A stretch of 64,000 nucleotides of DNA from Trichuris trichiura (lineage: Eukaryota > Nematoda > Enoplea > Trichinellida > Trichuridae). The number at the start of each line of letters is the position of its first letter. Positions within the stretch are counted from its first letter, which is position 1. The notes below the pieces were generated by a model. The model saw nothing but the letters and a program-made list of their open reading frames with translations. It was not told where the DNA came from and made no database searches. A program made the position numbers and the translations under genes. Location: the NCBI GenBank assembly GCA_037903355.1, contig JBAJFE010000001.1, forward strand, positions 1,178,001-1,242,000. The letters run 5' to 3'. Shown here one piece after another: positions 12,123 through 23,644 of the stretch.

Positions 12123-12823
12123 CAGTGTTTCCCAACCTTTTTTGAGCCAGGGCCCCCTTTTGCGACCTTCAACTTGCCAGGGCCCCCCGTCATTCTCCCC
12201 AACGTAATTCTCCTGCTTCTGTTATCGTCAGGTGCGCCTACTGTGGTTAGGTTGTTGTCAATTTGTACAAGTAGTTCAGCACTTGAAAGAGCCGGCAGAA
12301 TGTAGAATTGACTTCGCTGCCTACCGTATTTGCCAAAGAAAAAACAGTTAACCCGGGCCATCTTTAAAAACCTTATTAACCTGCGGATCTTGTCAGCCGC
12401 AAGTAGGACCCCATGGTTTGCGCTGTGAAAGTTGAGTGTGCGGCTGGAAAACCTGGCGATGCGAAGTCGACGCTGAATTTCTTTTCTACACTAGAGCAAA
12501 ATGGCTAGTAAGGAAGCCAGCCAGCTGCCATATACGGCGAATTCTCCTAGCGATATTCGAAGCCGTTAACGCCATAAATTCTTTATTTGGCACTGAAGGC
12601 GTTCTTTTCGTATTACTGGACTTAATCCGGCTAACTGCAGATCAGGGAGCATTCAGAGTACAAGCGCGGCATTGGGTTTCCTCTTCCTTAATTTTTCGGG
12701 CTGTTAGCAATGGTAGCGCAAATTGTAATTGAGTCTGCAATGCTGTTCTCAGTGCTGCGCAACAATGAATCTAAATTCAATATTTCTTCGGAGCAAGACG
12801 ACAGCCGCTTGATCTTACCTCAC

Positions 12824-14616
12824 TTAGTGCGACGGTTGGGTCTGCTGCAATGCTAATAATTTATCCACGTCCGGCTCGATAGTCGTCAGAAGTAATCTCA
12901 AGTCGCCTCGCCTGACTATCTGTAAGCGGTTTCTTTTTTTTCCGAGAAGGTCCGTTACCCCACTAAATCCGCGTTCAACCAAATAGGACGACGGAAAATG
13001 GATGAGGAACTTCTTAGCTACGTTCCATAGCCTGGGATACAGCTGTCTGATTTCCTGCTGCAGCCAGAAACTGGTATAGCCGCTCTTCATCTTGGGCTTC
13101 AGCTCCTCGTTGGCTTGCATCTCAATGAGCTCTTCCTGGTAAGCCACTTCAACCTCGGCGAGGCATGTAAACGGGTCCAAAACCTAGTCCGGTATCGTCA
13201 TGGACAAAATATCTCTGTACCTTTCGCACATGTCCTCATGGAGCATGCTGAGATGGTCACAGAAGGAGCGTATGACATCGTCAGGGAGGCCGCCATTCTT
13301 CTTGAGGTCGTCAAGGTTAGGGAACTGGCGGTACTCTCCGCGCCCCAGGTTTTGGCGGAAAATGGAAAGCTTGTCGATGAAAGCTTTTACAACCGTCTTC
13401 GTCTTGATAAGATTCAGTTGATCTCCTTGCAACTGCAAATTCATCTCGTCAAACTTTAAGTAGAAGTCCGCCATGTAAGCTATTTCAGCTCTCGATTTCT
13501 CCACGTTGTCGCGTAATTCCGTATCTTCAGTTTTGAAAAACAGTACGACGGTGTCAAAAAGGGCACAGAAGCGGCTCAAGCAGGCGCCCCTTGAAAGCCA
13601 GCGTACTTCTGTGTGAAGCAGGAGCCGGTTAAAATCTTCGTCGTTTTCTTCGCACAGTTCGCTGAACAATCTCTCTCTCTCTCTCTCTCTCTCAAGGCAC
13701 TGCTTTTGATTTTATTAAACGCAGTGATCACGTACTGCAGCGAACGGTGCAGTCTGTCACTGAGCCGCTTCGCCACCAGATGTTGCCGGTGAATTACGCA
13801 GTGCACGACCAGCAAATGCGGTACCTTTTCTTTTAGATACGAAAGGAACCCGCGATGGCGTCCAAGCATTGACGGGGCTCCATCCGTCGCGACAGCGATT
13901 ACGTTCGTTAGTGGTATCTCCTTCTCTTTAAAAGAGTCTTCTACAGTACGAAATATTGATTCTCCTCTAGTGTCAGTCAGCAGTTCTCTTGCGAAGAGTA
14001 ACTCCTGAACTAACTTGCCTTCCTTGATGAACCTAACATAGGCCAGCAGCAGCGCTTCGCTATGTGGCAACGTCGACTCATCCACCTGTAAAGAAAATTC
14101 CTCTGTTCTCAAGAGGCTGCAGAGCGTATTCTCCACATCAGCGCTCATTTCATCAATACGTCGCTGCACCGTATTGTTGCTTAAGGGAATCTTTTTAATT
14201 ATTTCAGTTGCAGGAATGCGCAACACAGTACGCAGCAGTTCCGAAACAGCCGGCAGTATCAGTTCTTTTCCGATGGCATGCGGCTTTCCAGATTTCGCGA
14301 TTAAGAGGGAGATGTTATAGGACGCGCGCAATCCGTCGGTATTTCGTCTTGATGCAGATGAAAAAATCCCTGGCAATTTAGGTCGCTTTCGGAAGTTATC
14401 TTGAAGAGATTGGAAGTAAGAAAGGTCTTTATTGGCCTTGTCACCGTGCATCGTTTTCAGGTGTTTTACTAATTTTGAGGGCTTCATCAGTTCATTCGCA
14501 AAAGCCTTTTCACAGATCAAGCAAAATGGTTGCTGCGAATTCGAGGGTGACGGTATAAAACCGTATCTTAGATATTCGACGTTGTATTGCCTACATTTCT
14601 TTTTTGCTTCTGCCAT
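12824..14616 (-). pseudogene. hAT transposase (ZBED5-like), two lesions
   Basis: The best-preserved transposase here. The likely start is the Met of MAEAKKKC at 14,616; an upstream in-frame Met at 14,667 is less family-like. Domains in order are a BED-type finger (CLICEKAF … HLKTMH), the SLLIAKSGKPH block, the IPLSNNTVQRRIDEMS block, the GAPSMLGRHRGFL block, HTEVRWLSRGACLSRF and the C-terminal dimerisation domain (SYLVERGFSGVTDLLGKKRN). Two faults break it. A CT microsatellite at about 13,671-13,695 shifts the frame (RERERER artefact), and an in-frame TAG near 13,185 separates the last 118 residues. Otherwise the length, about 600 residues, is normal. It is probably recently inactivated. Confidence 0.85.
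13671..13695. repeat. (CT)n microsatellite inside transposase
   Basis: A run of about 12 CT units lies within the hAT transposase coding region and accounts for its frameshift. It is absent from the equivalent region of the other transposase copies (about 790-800 and 3640-3650). Confidence 0.85.
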
Positions 14617-17176
14617 CTGTAGAAATTTACATCCGTTACTAACAAGTTCAGAGCCAGACAGTAGCACAGTGGTATTAAGAAATCAATTAGCCAAGCGTCA
14701 TCTAAGCTCCCGCAGTAAGAACACAGGGGATTCCGTACCGGACGGCACTGTCCCTCTACGTCGGTCCTGGAAGCGGGAGCAATCGCTTTCATGTGATCAC
14801 CCCGCTCTTTTCTGATGGTAGCGACGGACAAATAGGCTCAAAATAAGTCTATGAAGCATGAGGTTGCGACAGGGTCGTTCTTGTCCTCGCGCGGCGGACA
14901 ACGGAAAGCACGCGATAAAATTTTCTGCCCAGGTTTGCGGACATCCTCCCTCTCCCTGGTGTTGTCGTGTCATGTTTGAGAAGGTAGGCTGGCTGACAAG
15001 ATTTCGCACGGTTTCAAGTTCGGAAATACTTCCGCCCACCAAGGTCTGATGGCAAACAATGCCCGCAGTTCAACGACGAACTCTCCGCTACTGGCTGTCT
15101 TTTTAGATATCAAACCAGTGAAGAGTGGGGGATACAAATGTTTGACTGAGTACTGCTTCAAACAGATCTACACCTCCCGTACTAGGCCTATTTTCCTTGC
15201 TATTTTTGCGAACCGCAAGGCCATGCGCATGGAAGGAAGGCAGACGGTCGTAAGATGCTCCCACCTGTAAAGCAAACTGGGCGTGTATTCTCCTTTTTGC
15301 TGGTGAGCGCTACTGAACTTGTGGCTTTATCATTCGCTACTTAAACATAGGCGTCGTTAAACATAAGCAAACTAATCCTTTCCCGAAGAAGTTGACGAAC
15401 AACCGGAGGCTGATGCTAGTTCAAAGCCCAAGCATAGCAAAATGGGTGACGTCGTCGAGCGCTATAACTTAGGTTAAGACTTCCGCGACGGACCCTGTCG
15501 GCCGTCCTGAAGCCTGACACGCCGTGAGAGTCGTCGCGCAAACCTGCTGGCGTTTACGGAGCGCGTTTCTTAGAAAGCACCGCCTGTGGCTTAGTTTCTC
15601 TGGAAATATGATCACAAGGAGCGGCACTAGGCGTTGCCGAAGTCCCGCGGGCGATAAGCTTCAGGCACAATACATAGCGCGCAACGTGCCTGTTAGCGGC
15701 CGAGAAAAAGACGTCCACTATAGTCATGAAATGGGCACACTTCGTCGTTTAAGTACCCGTAGTAGCGAGCATATGACTTCTTGAATCCCGTTAGGTATCT
15801 ACACTAGATGTAGAAATCAAATTGAGAAGTAGTGCTTATAAGATGTCCCCGTTAAGTGAAGAGCCACGGCAAGTGTTTCAGACATGTAAAAGGTAACCTG
15901 TACAAAACTGATTGATGTGCTTTTCGCGTTGATGAGGGCTCGGGGGTTAAGCTACCGCCGACGTATTAAAGAAGGATGGGACGCATTGGGACAGTCAGAA
16001 GGACCGCCGTCAGTCAAGGATCCCCTGTACTCACTAAACTAGCAGATCAGAGCTTATTATTCTTACAGATACTCCTATGGTTGCGACTGAATCTATTTTA
16101 ATGCTCAAGCAATGCTGATCTCCTGGTAACGTGAGCCATGTTTCAACTAGAATCTTACAAGACACTTACCTTTCTATTTTTAAGAAGTTCGTCGAACTTC
16201 AGCAGAGGTCCGTAGTCGCGACAAAGCAGTTTCCTAACAGCTGATATAACAGGATAGCCGAATAGATGAGAACTACAGCACTGAGGAAACAAGACACAAG
16301 AAGGATCGCAGAGCTATTATCACTTTCCACCGTCAACGCACAGGAGAGAATAATCAGTGTCTACTGAGCATTTTCCCCGCCATTACTCCCCAGGTGCGCT
16401 TGTCCGCCCCCGCGAAGCTGTCATCGCCCCCTGCAGGTTGTAGTTTTCCGAGCCCTCCGATTTGCGCCAGGGTGGTACGCTAATGCGAAAAAAAATCAAA
16501 AAGATTCATTTTGAATTGCGCTTTGGCACAGCAGCAGATGGTGAAGCACAGAAATCGGACAACTCGCCTTTCGGTCAGGCTATCCTTCGCCAATGGCTTT
16601 TTTTGTAGTGTGGCTGGAATTCGCTACGCAGCGTAATATAGTAAGAAAAACTTTCGCCCGATACATCAGGGTAAACGACAGGGCAACGATAACAAGCTAT
16701 TGGACTTCGTGTATCTTTTTCCCGCCAGAAACGGAGACGGCAGCATCAAAGGGACGCTTATTTACGTTAACTGTCATAGCGCGCTGCGCTTGTGTATCAA
16801 GCTCGCCAACGTCTCACAGTAACATCGAAGAACACACGTTCAGTCTTAGGCTTAGGCTAGGGCAGGACAAGGCGGCCGGCACGGTTAAAGAATGCGAACC
16901 ATTGTTACTGTGACGGCGTAATCTTCACTTGACCTCCATTGATGTTGCCGCGTCAACTTTAGCCGGAGGTACGATACACGAGTCTCGCTAATTTCCATAG
17001 CCAAACTACGTACAGGCACGGCTGCGCGCTCTCGTCCTGCGGCACCGAATACCAGGGACCCCCTGGGTTCCCCCTAAGCTCCCAGGGACCCCCTAAATCC
17101 CCAATCCTTTTCAGGGCCCCCTTCAAATTTTCCAGGGCCCCCAAGGGGTCCCTGGGGCCCACGTTGCGAATCACTG

Positions 17177-18514
17177 CCTTAACATAACGTGTGTTCGTTG
17201 CTGCTGTTGGGTTATGCAGTTTTGACCGTTGCGCAAACGATAAGAAGCATAGCGCAAAGTAACGTTATTTAGCGATCACTGAACACGCGAGCAATGAGTA
17301 ACGCAAAAAAGGAAAAAGCACACGTACTGATAACGCAGGCGCTCAGCCCGACGAAGGCGACGCGTCGATTTTGCTATAGGCGCATCTGACGGGTTCACTG
17401 GGGTGTACCTAATCACGCAGAAGGCGTCAGAGGAAGTAAACGTTAACGCTCGACATACCGTTGACTGTGACAACGGCTGTGGCGCTGGCACCTCGTCCGG
17501 TCAGGGTGTGTGCAACCGAAGGAGCCCTGGCTGTGCGGCAGTCCCTTGCTGCGTAGGGTAAGCACAGCCGCCTCTTCGTCTGGCACTGTTTCCTGCAGCC
17601 AGTCGATGCCCCTACGAACATTGCGCCTTCTTCGTGCCACATTTACGCTGCCTTCACTTGTCGATGGGAAGTTACCACTAGATCCCGGGACAGACTTAAC
17701 GCAGAATGAGATTTACTCAGTCTGTCAAGGCACGCTGCAGCTCGGACAGTTGACCTCCGATGTTTTTCACGAATTGCTAGAAGAGGTCTCAGCTTGAACA
17801 CCTGCACGCCCCATTGTGATTCCCGTGGCTTCAATGCACGCACAGGTGCTACATTCCATCGCCTTCGCTAATTCCTACAGGTCACTACACGCACCAGTGA
17901 CACAAACAGACGCTATTACATTGCAGTGTAACGAAATACTTCGGCGCTAATCCGTTAGACTAATAACCCGGTCACTGCATGAGCCTATTACGTTGCAGTT
18001 TAGCAGAATTCTTCGGCGCTAATCCGTTACACCGATAACCTGGTCACTGAATGTGCCACTGATGCTCCATTATGCTGGCCGGCTAACAACTCAGCAGGTG
18101 TTCACTTAACCTGTCGACAATGTCCCTCCCGTTGTGCCGCTGATAACCTGCTATGTCGCTGTAGAGCGGCAGATTACGCTATGAACTAGCCGCCTGACAC
18201 TTCCGGCACCGCCGTAGCATCATAGACCCCCCAGCGTCTACTGGCGTCAAATCGTGTTACCTGTGGGCACAAATTCAGAAAGACAGGACGTTATTCCCAA
18301 TCGAATGCAAAATGCAGATAATAAAAGTTACTCCAAGAACATTTCCATGCTGAGGCTGCGCGAAGCTATTTGCGCTAAAGGAAATCGAATGAACTTGGGC
18401 ATCACTTCAAAGTCAGCGCAGTCGAATGACCTTGAACATCATTTAACTGTAGCAAAGTTGTTCTTGAGGTGTCGTTGCTTGCCTGTTGGTCGAGCTTGAG
18501 CTGCAGGTTGTATT
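17177..18514 (+). other. upstream region of Argonaute A
   Basis: The 1.3 kb before the Argonaute start is conserved in all three copies. A 95-codon frame at 17,510-17,797 ends LTSDVFHELLEEVSA and an 81-codon frame at 18,254-18,499 ends just before the gene. Both stay open in all copies but carry several replacements and match no family I know. Either could be leader or decayed sequence. The region contains the tandem repeat at 17,909-18,052. Confidence 0.4.
17909..18052. repeat. two tandem 72-bp repeats upstream of Argonaute A
   Basis: Two imperfect 72-bp units (17,909-17,980 and 17,981-18,052) share the core CTTCGGCGCTAATCCGTTA and end in GGTCACTG. The pair is kept in copies B (about 30,904-31,047) and C (about 36,208-36,351). 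It lies 460-600 bp before the Argonaute start codon, so it may be regulatory, but nothing else supports that. Confidence 0.6.
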
Positions 18515-21326
18515 ATGACTTCCACATCCGGCGAACTGTCATCGTCAGTCAGTGAGCTGACCATAAGCAATCTAATTGCTCGACCAGACTATGGGACGGA
18601 AGGCAAACAAATTCAGTTGGTATCCAATTTCGTCGAGCTGAAAAAGGTTGCTACTGGCGTCATTGAGGTGGTACAGTACCACGTCGACATTGACAGCGAT
18701 AAAGTGAAGCTTACAAGAGATGACAAACGCAGCATCTTCTGGAAGCTGGTCAAGAAAAATCGCAAGGTTTTTACAAAACCGTTCAGCCTAGCCTACGACG
18801 GTGAAGCTCTTCTGTTCTCAAAAGAGCCGCTACCTATCAAAGAGAACGCGGCGTTCAAGAGTGAAATGAACGTTCAAGTACTCCGTTCAAATCGACCAAT
18901 CGAAGTGAAAGTTAGCATAAAGAAGTCCGGATCGGTAAAATTAATTTTCAAAGATCAAAAGTCTGGCGTTGGCTTGTCACCTGATTCGGAGCAGAGTCCC
19001 ATTCAAGTAGTCGACGTGGTACTCGCTCAAGGTCGTGCTTGCACGCTTGTCAGTAGGGCAGAGCGATTTTGTGTTGTCGGCAACAGTGCTTACGAAGTAC
19101 CGGCGAGATCTGGAGTTAACTTAAAGCTTGGCGTGGAGTTATGGCGTGGTTTATTCATATCTGCGAGGGTTGGCGAAGGCTACAGACCCATGGTGAACAT
19201 TGATGTCAGTCACGCCGCGTTTTACCGACCACAGTCCGTTCTCAATTATATATGCGATGTGCTGAACGCAGATCAGTCGCCACCTCGCTATTCAATCGAC
19301 CAGATTCAGTCGAACACAAGGCTATCCGATGGTGAGCTGAAGATCATCGGTCGTGCGGTCAAAGGACTACGTGTGACGGTGACTCATCGCCAGTGCGGGG
19401 CACAATACCGAATTATCGGAATAGCTGCGGACGCAAGTCGGCAAATGTTTACAATGCGCGATGGCCGTGAAATCAGCGTGGTTGATTATTTCAAGGAAAC
19501 GTATTTACAACTGCGGTACCCCCGAATGCCGGCGCTGCAAGCAGGTAGCAAGAATAGAAGCATCTATCTGCCAGTGGAAGTGTGCAACGTGGCCGAGAAG
19601 CAACGTTACGGTGCGGGAAAATTGTCCGGATTTCAAACGACTTTGGTGATTCGACAGTGCGCCATGGATGCACCAACGCGTTTGAAGGTATGCATGGAAA
19701 TGATGTATCGGGCGAATTTGGAAAATGATGAATTTTTGAAAGAGTTTGGTTTGGACATTGCTCGTACATTTGTTGAAGTTCCCGGTCGTGTTTTGCCACC
19801 ACCGAAATTGGAGTATAAGCGTGGCGGCCGTTCAGCGGTTGTGGAACCATCGAATGGTACATGGCAGATGCGTGGCGTACAATTCGTTCAAGGCGGGAAA
19901 TGCGCCAACTTCTCAGCTATTGCATTCGGTCGTCCAAGTTCGTTGGGGCAAGTTGGCGAGTTTTGTGCAAATGTGGCGAAAGTATGCAATGATCTTGGAG
20001 TTAATATGGGGCGCAAAGCAGACATTCTATTGCCCGTCCGAGATGTTACGGCTTTCGAGAAGGTTTTGGAGCGTCTTGTGGCGGAATACAAAGAACATAA
20101 TAAAGTGTGCCGTTTGGTGTTCGTCTCATTAAGCGACACGAAGGAATATTCGGAAGTGAAACGTGTGGCTGACGTGAAGTTTGGCATAATGACGCAGTGT
20201 TTCATGCAGAGAGTACTGCACGACGTCGTTGTGAAGCGTTCGGTAATGACGGCAACAAATTTAGCTCTAAAGATAAATATGAAAATGGGTGGTGTGAACA
20301 CCCGTTTACTTGCGGATCCGTTTGTGAAGACTAATTTGGCTGACAAAGATACATTAGTGCTTGGAGTTGATGTAACTCATCCTCATGTGGCAGATAGAGA
20401 TTCTCCATCCATTGCGGCTGTGGTTGGTAACATAGATGTGAATTGCGCAGAATATGCAGCATCAATCCGCGTACAACCGAACAGATGGGAAACAATTCTG
20501 TATTTAGAGGATGAGTTTCGCGAACGGATAAGGGCGTTTGCCAACCCAAATGGCAGAAAACCAAGTCGAATCATACTGTTTCGCGATGGCGTGTCGGAAG
20601 GTGAATTTAAAAAGGTGACAAAATGACTGATGCAAAAAGAAAGTTTTTCCGTTGCAATAATATCCCCTGTTAAGGTACTGCGCGAGGAACTGCGTGCTCT
20701 GCGCGCTGCCTGTCGTTGCTTGGACAAAGGATATCGTCCTGGAATAACATACGTTGTGGTTCAAAAGAGACATCACGCAAGATTTATGTGCAAAGACGAC
20801 AGCTTGGCAGTTGGGAAAGGTAAAAATATACCTGCTGGGACAGTGATTGATCGTCGTGTGACATCAGCAGACGGATATGATTTTTATTTATGCAGCCATA
20901 CTGGAATTCAAGTGAGGAGTGTTGCATCTGTTCACTCTTCTCTGTTTAAAAGCATTATCCTTTCAGGGAACCAGCAAACCGGCGAAGTACCATGTCTTGT
21001 ACGACGACAATAACTTCAATGCGAACACAATGCAGGCGATTTCGTATTATCTTTGTCACGTATATGGGCGTTGCATGCGTTCCGTCAGCATTCCAGCTCC
21101 AGTGTATTTTGCTCATTTGGCTTGTTACCGTTCTCGCAACCACTGCTATTTACTCACGTATACTTTTTTCTTTGAAGAGGTTGCTTTTAAATGACTTGTT
21201 CTGTTTTTCAGAGGTAGCAGCGACGACTCTTTTGGTTCACGAAAGGAAAAAGACTCAGACAACGTTGAATTTACCAGAGCCGTGACGGTTCATGAAAATA
21301 TCCGATCGTCAATGTACTTCATCTGA
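18515..21326 (+). CDS. ago: Argonaute (AGO clade), copy A, four exons, 880 residues
   Basis: The guide-RNA-binding effector of RNA silencing. Exons are 18,515-20,614, 20,675-20,911, 20,967-21,157 and 21,212-21,326; introns of 60, 55 and 54 nt all start GT and end AG and restore the family sequence (FKK|VLREEL; GIQ|GTSKP). Domain order: N domain (RPDYGTEGK at 23-31), PAZ about 237-355, MID about 450-600, PIWI about 600-870, ending in the typical YF tail (MYFI). The slicer tetrad is D619, E659, D691 and H829, spaced 40/32/138 as in human AGO2. The MID pocket residues Y545, K549, Q561, K586 and K590 are present. The GVDVTHP and FRDGVSEG motifs place it in the AGO rather than the PIWI clade. It is expected to be a slicing-competent cytoplasmic protein. 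The start is the first Met in the long frame; an upstream exon is possible. Confidence 0.93.
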
Positions 21327-22242
21327 CGCACTTGCAGTATTAATGACATTAACAAATTGCATGTTATAATCGCACCGAGTTTTTCTTTAGCCGATGATTT
21401 GTAACGGGCTACCTGCTATTTCTGTCCAAAAAGTGTGTAGCCCAGTAGACTTGACCTCATTGACATGTGTCGTTCGGTGCTCGCAGGTTGCTCCATGTGC
21501 TCTCGCTTTATTTGTGCACTGGGATTTTGCCAATTAGTATCACTTAAAATATCTGCCCAATGTTAATGCATTACGCAGCGGAATGGTTTCTTATGGGTTT
21601 GAGGTATAACAGTGTGGGAACTTAATCTAGATCGAGTGGTCAGCGAGCTTTAGTATTTGCCTTCGTCACAGATAGCCTGCTTGAAAGTTTACCGACCAGT
21701 TCTCAGACATTCCCATGGTCGTTGCTTCTGACAGTTGTCTAAGCTCACGAAAATAAGGGGTGGTAATGAGCGCAGTGCATATCTTGCCATTATATTCATA
21801 TTTTCCTATGAAAAAGTTATATTAATAGATCGGAAAAAAATGTCACATAAAAAGAACCTGCTTATTCAAATAGCTAAATGGCTTCTCTTATGGCTAAATA
21901 GGGTACGTAGGTCTTAATCCCAAAATTTAGTTTACGGAAATGCTCGATGGCAACGATAAAATAGTTGTTAGTTTTTGTTCCGTCAGTCATTTAACTATCA
22001 ATGGCTAGAAAGTTGTCTGGATGGGTCTGAGAAAACAAAGCTAGCTTTTTCTTTAGCGAAACAGTCTTCCCGTAAGAGAAGCTTAGCGGAATGAACAAGT
22101 ACATCGTAGACTAATACATCTTGAACATAAAAAGCTACATACCTGTTTAAAAAGCATCCCCTATTTCGTCAAATTGTTTTATAAACCTCGCTGACATGAG
22201 AAAATAAAATAAGAGAGAAAGGAGATTAAATAGAATAAAGCA
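21327..22242. other. AT-rich spacer between Argonaute A and the Argonaute relic
   Basis: About 0.9 kb with no open frame of interest. It is shared inverted with 26,714-27,629 and 32,086-32,933. It holds the left boundary of the tandem-duplicated unit (matching 26,781/32,086), near 22,175. I see no RNA gene or transposon end. Confidence 0.6.
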
Positions 22243-22872
22243 CTACAAATTAGTGGGAATAGATGAGTCACATAGCAACTTTATCGACGAGACATAGCAA
22301 CTGCGAGAACAGTAACAAGCCAAATGCATATGTAGCAGCATGCTCGTTGAGCGCGTGAAGCGCCCATAAACACGGCAGATGCAGGAAGCAGTTGCCTTCA
22401 TCGCCTCAGAGTTTAAGGTTTTGTCATCATACAAGATGTGATACTTATCGTTTTCTGATTCCTTGACATGATAAGAGCACATGTTTTTAAACGAAGAAGC
22501 AATAATCAGATGCAATATTCCCCCTTTTGAAATTTAGTATTGCTGCGCATGTAAACGTCATATGCGTCTGCCATTGTTACGCGAGGACCAATAACAGTTC
22601 TAACGGGTACATTTCTACTCGGTGCGGCAGAAGATACTGAAAAACAAAATGCCGGGAGAACTAGCGAAAATTGTGAATACTGTTCCTTAAAAGGGGGTTC
22701 GGGTAATATTGAAAACATTTAGGATGGCCTTGACACATGATGATCCTGAAAATGGAAAATTTTGAAGGTCCAGTAACTGAACCGCGTAAAGAATTATGCC
22801 AACATTCAAAGATACTAAAGCAGTAATTTCAGCACTTTTAAAAAGATATGAATACTCTTTGTAAAACTTCAC
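22243..22872 (-). pseudogene. degenerate Argonaute C-terminal remnant, left arm
   Basis: Read leftwards, the blocks resemble the last PIWI exons but are clearly a different paralogue. NVPVRTVIGPRVTMADAYDV corresponds to [20 protein letters not shown] of copy A, and KYHILYDDKTLNSEAMKA plus ICRVYGRFTRSTSM corresponds to the final block. The exon break after the Q residue is in the same place as in the intact genes. The catalytic His block is altered (LHMHLACYCSRS). A further degenerate exon probably lies at 22,740-22,870. Everything upstream (PAZ, MID, first PIWI half) is gone. Confidence 0.75.
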
Positions 22873-23166
22873 GCGCTCAGTAGCACGAATGAAAAGCTTT
22901 ATTCATTTGCACAGCGGACATGACAAGAACAGCGCACGTTCTGCCGGAAAAGATCTCTCCTCCTTCAGTCTTCCCGTTTTATAGCTGTCGTGTTCTTCCG
23001 CTTGGCTCCGTGCCAGCACTGCGGGTGGGCCAACTGGTTTTAGCTGATGACCTTGATGCGGACCACCGTGAGCGGCGGAGCGATTCTACCTAACTGTCTT
23101 CCCGTGCCGCCTGCTGCGAGTCGGCGCACTGGTTTTATCTGATGACCTTGATGTGGACCACCGTGA
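22873..23166 (-). promoter_or_regulatory. LTR-like segment with TATA box and polyadenylation signal, left arm
   Basis: Inverted copy of 25,790-26,085. On the minus strand there is a TATAAA followed about 80 bp later by AATAAA, with a GC-rich upstream part made of two imperfect 96-bp repeats (GATGACCTTGATG…CGGAGCGATT). This compact TATA-to-AATAAA arrangement suggests a solo LTR. I could not fix TG/CA ends or a target duplication. Confidence 0.4.
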
Positions 23167-23540
23167 ACGGCAGAGCGATTTCATGTTACATCATCACCGA
23201 AATCATAAGCTACACGACCGGGTGGTCTCAGGACCATCTAATCTCAGCAGTCGAATTAGTAAATACGCACATTTTCGGCAGCCTGAGATAAGAGCAGCGT
23301 TACTTACTAAATGGGCGTTAGCAACAGAGGAGCTAGGCCTTTACTGTTTACCCGCTGGATAAATTAGAAAGAATAACGAGTAGTAGCATGCGAAGTACGC
23401 AAAGCATTAGAAAGTTAAATCATAGTAGATCTTCAGATTACGGGTTTGGCCTGTTGGGTGTATCTGTAAGTAAACTTCAAAATGCCCTACCAACGGATGG
23501 ATGAGCAAATTGTTAGAGAAATTACAGAACAAATCGAATA

Positions 23541-23580
23541 CCGTACGTTTCGGAACTGCTCGTGTTCCGTCGTCAGCAGT
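23541..23580 (-). ncRNA. hammerhead-ribozyme-like motif (PLE family 2), left arm
   Basis: On the minus strand CTGACGA (23,570-23,576) is followed by a GGAAC/GTTCC hairpin and then GAAA (23,548-23,551). It lies in the 3' tail of the PLE relic on the same strand, about 70 nt after its stop. The intact core contrasts with the right-arm copy, which has CTAACGA. Confidence 0.55.
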
Positions 23581-23644
23581 GTTGGGGAGAAGGTGTTTAT
23601 TCGGTAAGGGGTTTATATAGCGCATGGGTACAATGGGTGTTTGA

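Larger units (their letters stand above)
12123..17176 (-). mobile_element. full-length hAT family-2 element (5.05 kb)
   Basis: The right terminus CAGTGTTTCCCAACC is at 12,123 and the left terminus …CGTTGCGAATCACTG ends at 17,176. The transposase relic reads leftwards and is preceded by a long 2.5-kb 5' region. The outer part (15,480-17,176) is an inverted copy of 10,430-12,118. Flanks differ (ACGTAAGT left, CCTTAACA right), so the left flank was replaced, probably by recombination with the 10,412 arm. The left-end junction is shared, inverted, with the right palindrome arm at 37,084. Confidence 0.8.

Noticed and set aside
17443..17797. Two overlapping conserved frames (MARRRRNVRRG… on minus, …FHELLEEVSA on plus)
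   Set aside because: Conserved through segmental duplication with replacements in both frames; no family match; left as part of the upstream region.
18254..18499. 81-codon frame just upstream of Argonaute A as an N-terminal exon
   Set aside because: It ends in a stop in all copies, has no splice link to the main frame that I can see and does not resemble an AGO N-terminus.
19491..20346. Long antisense and alternate-frame open stretches within the Argonaute exons
   Set aside because: Shadows of the strongly biased coding frame; the Argonaute frame explains conservation.
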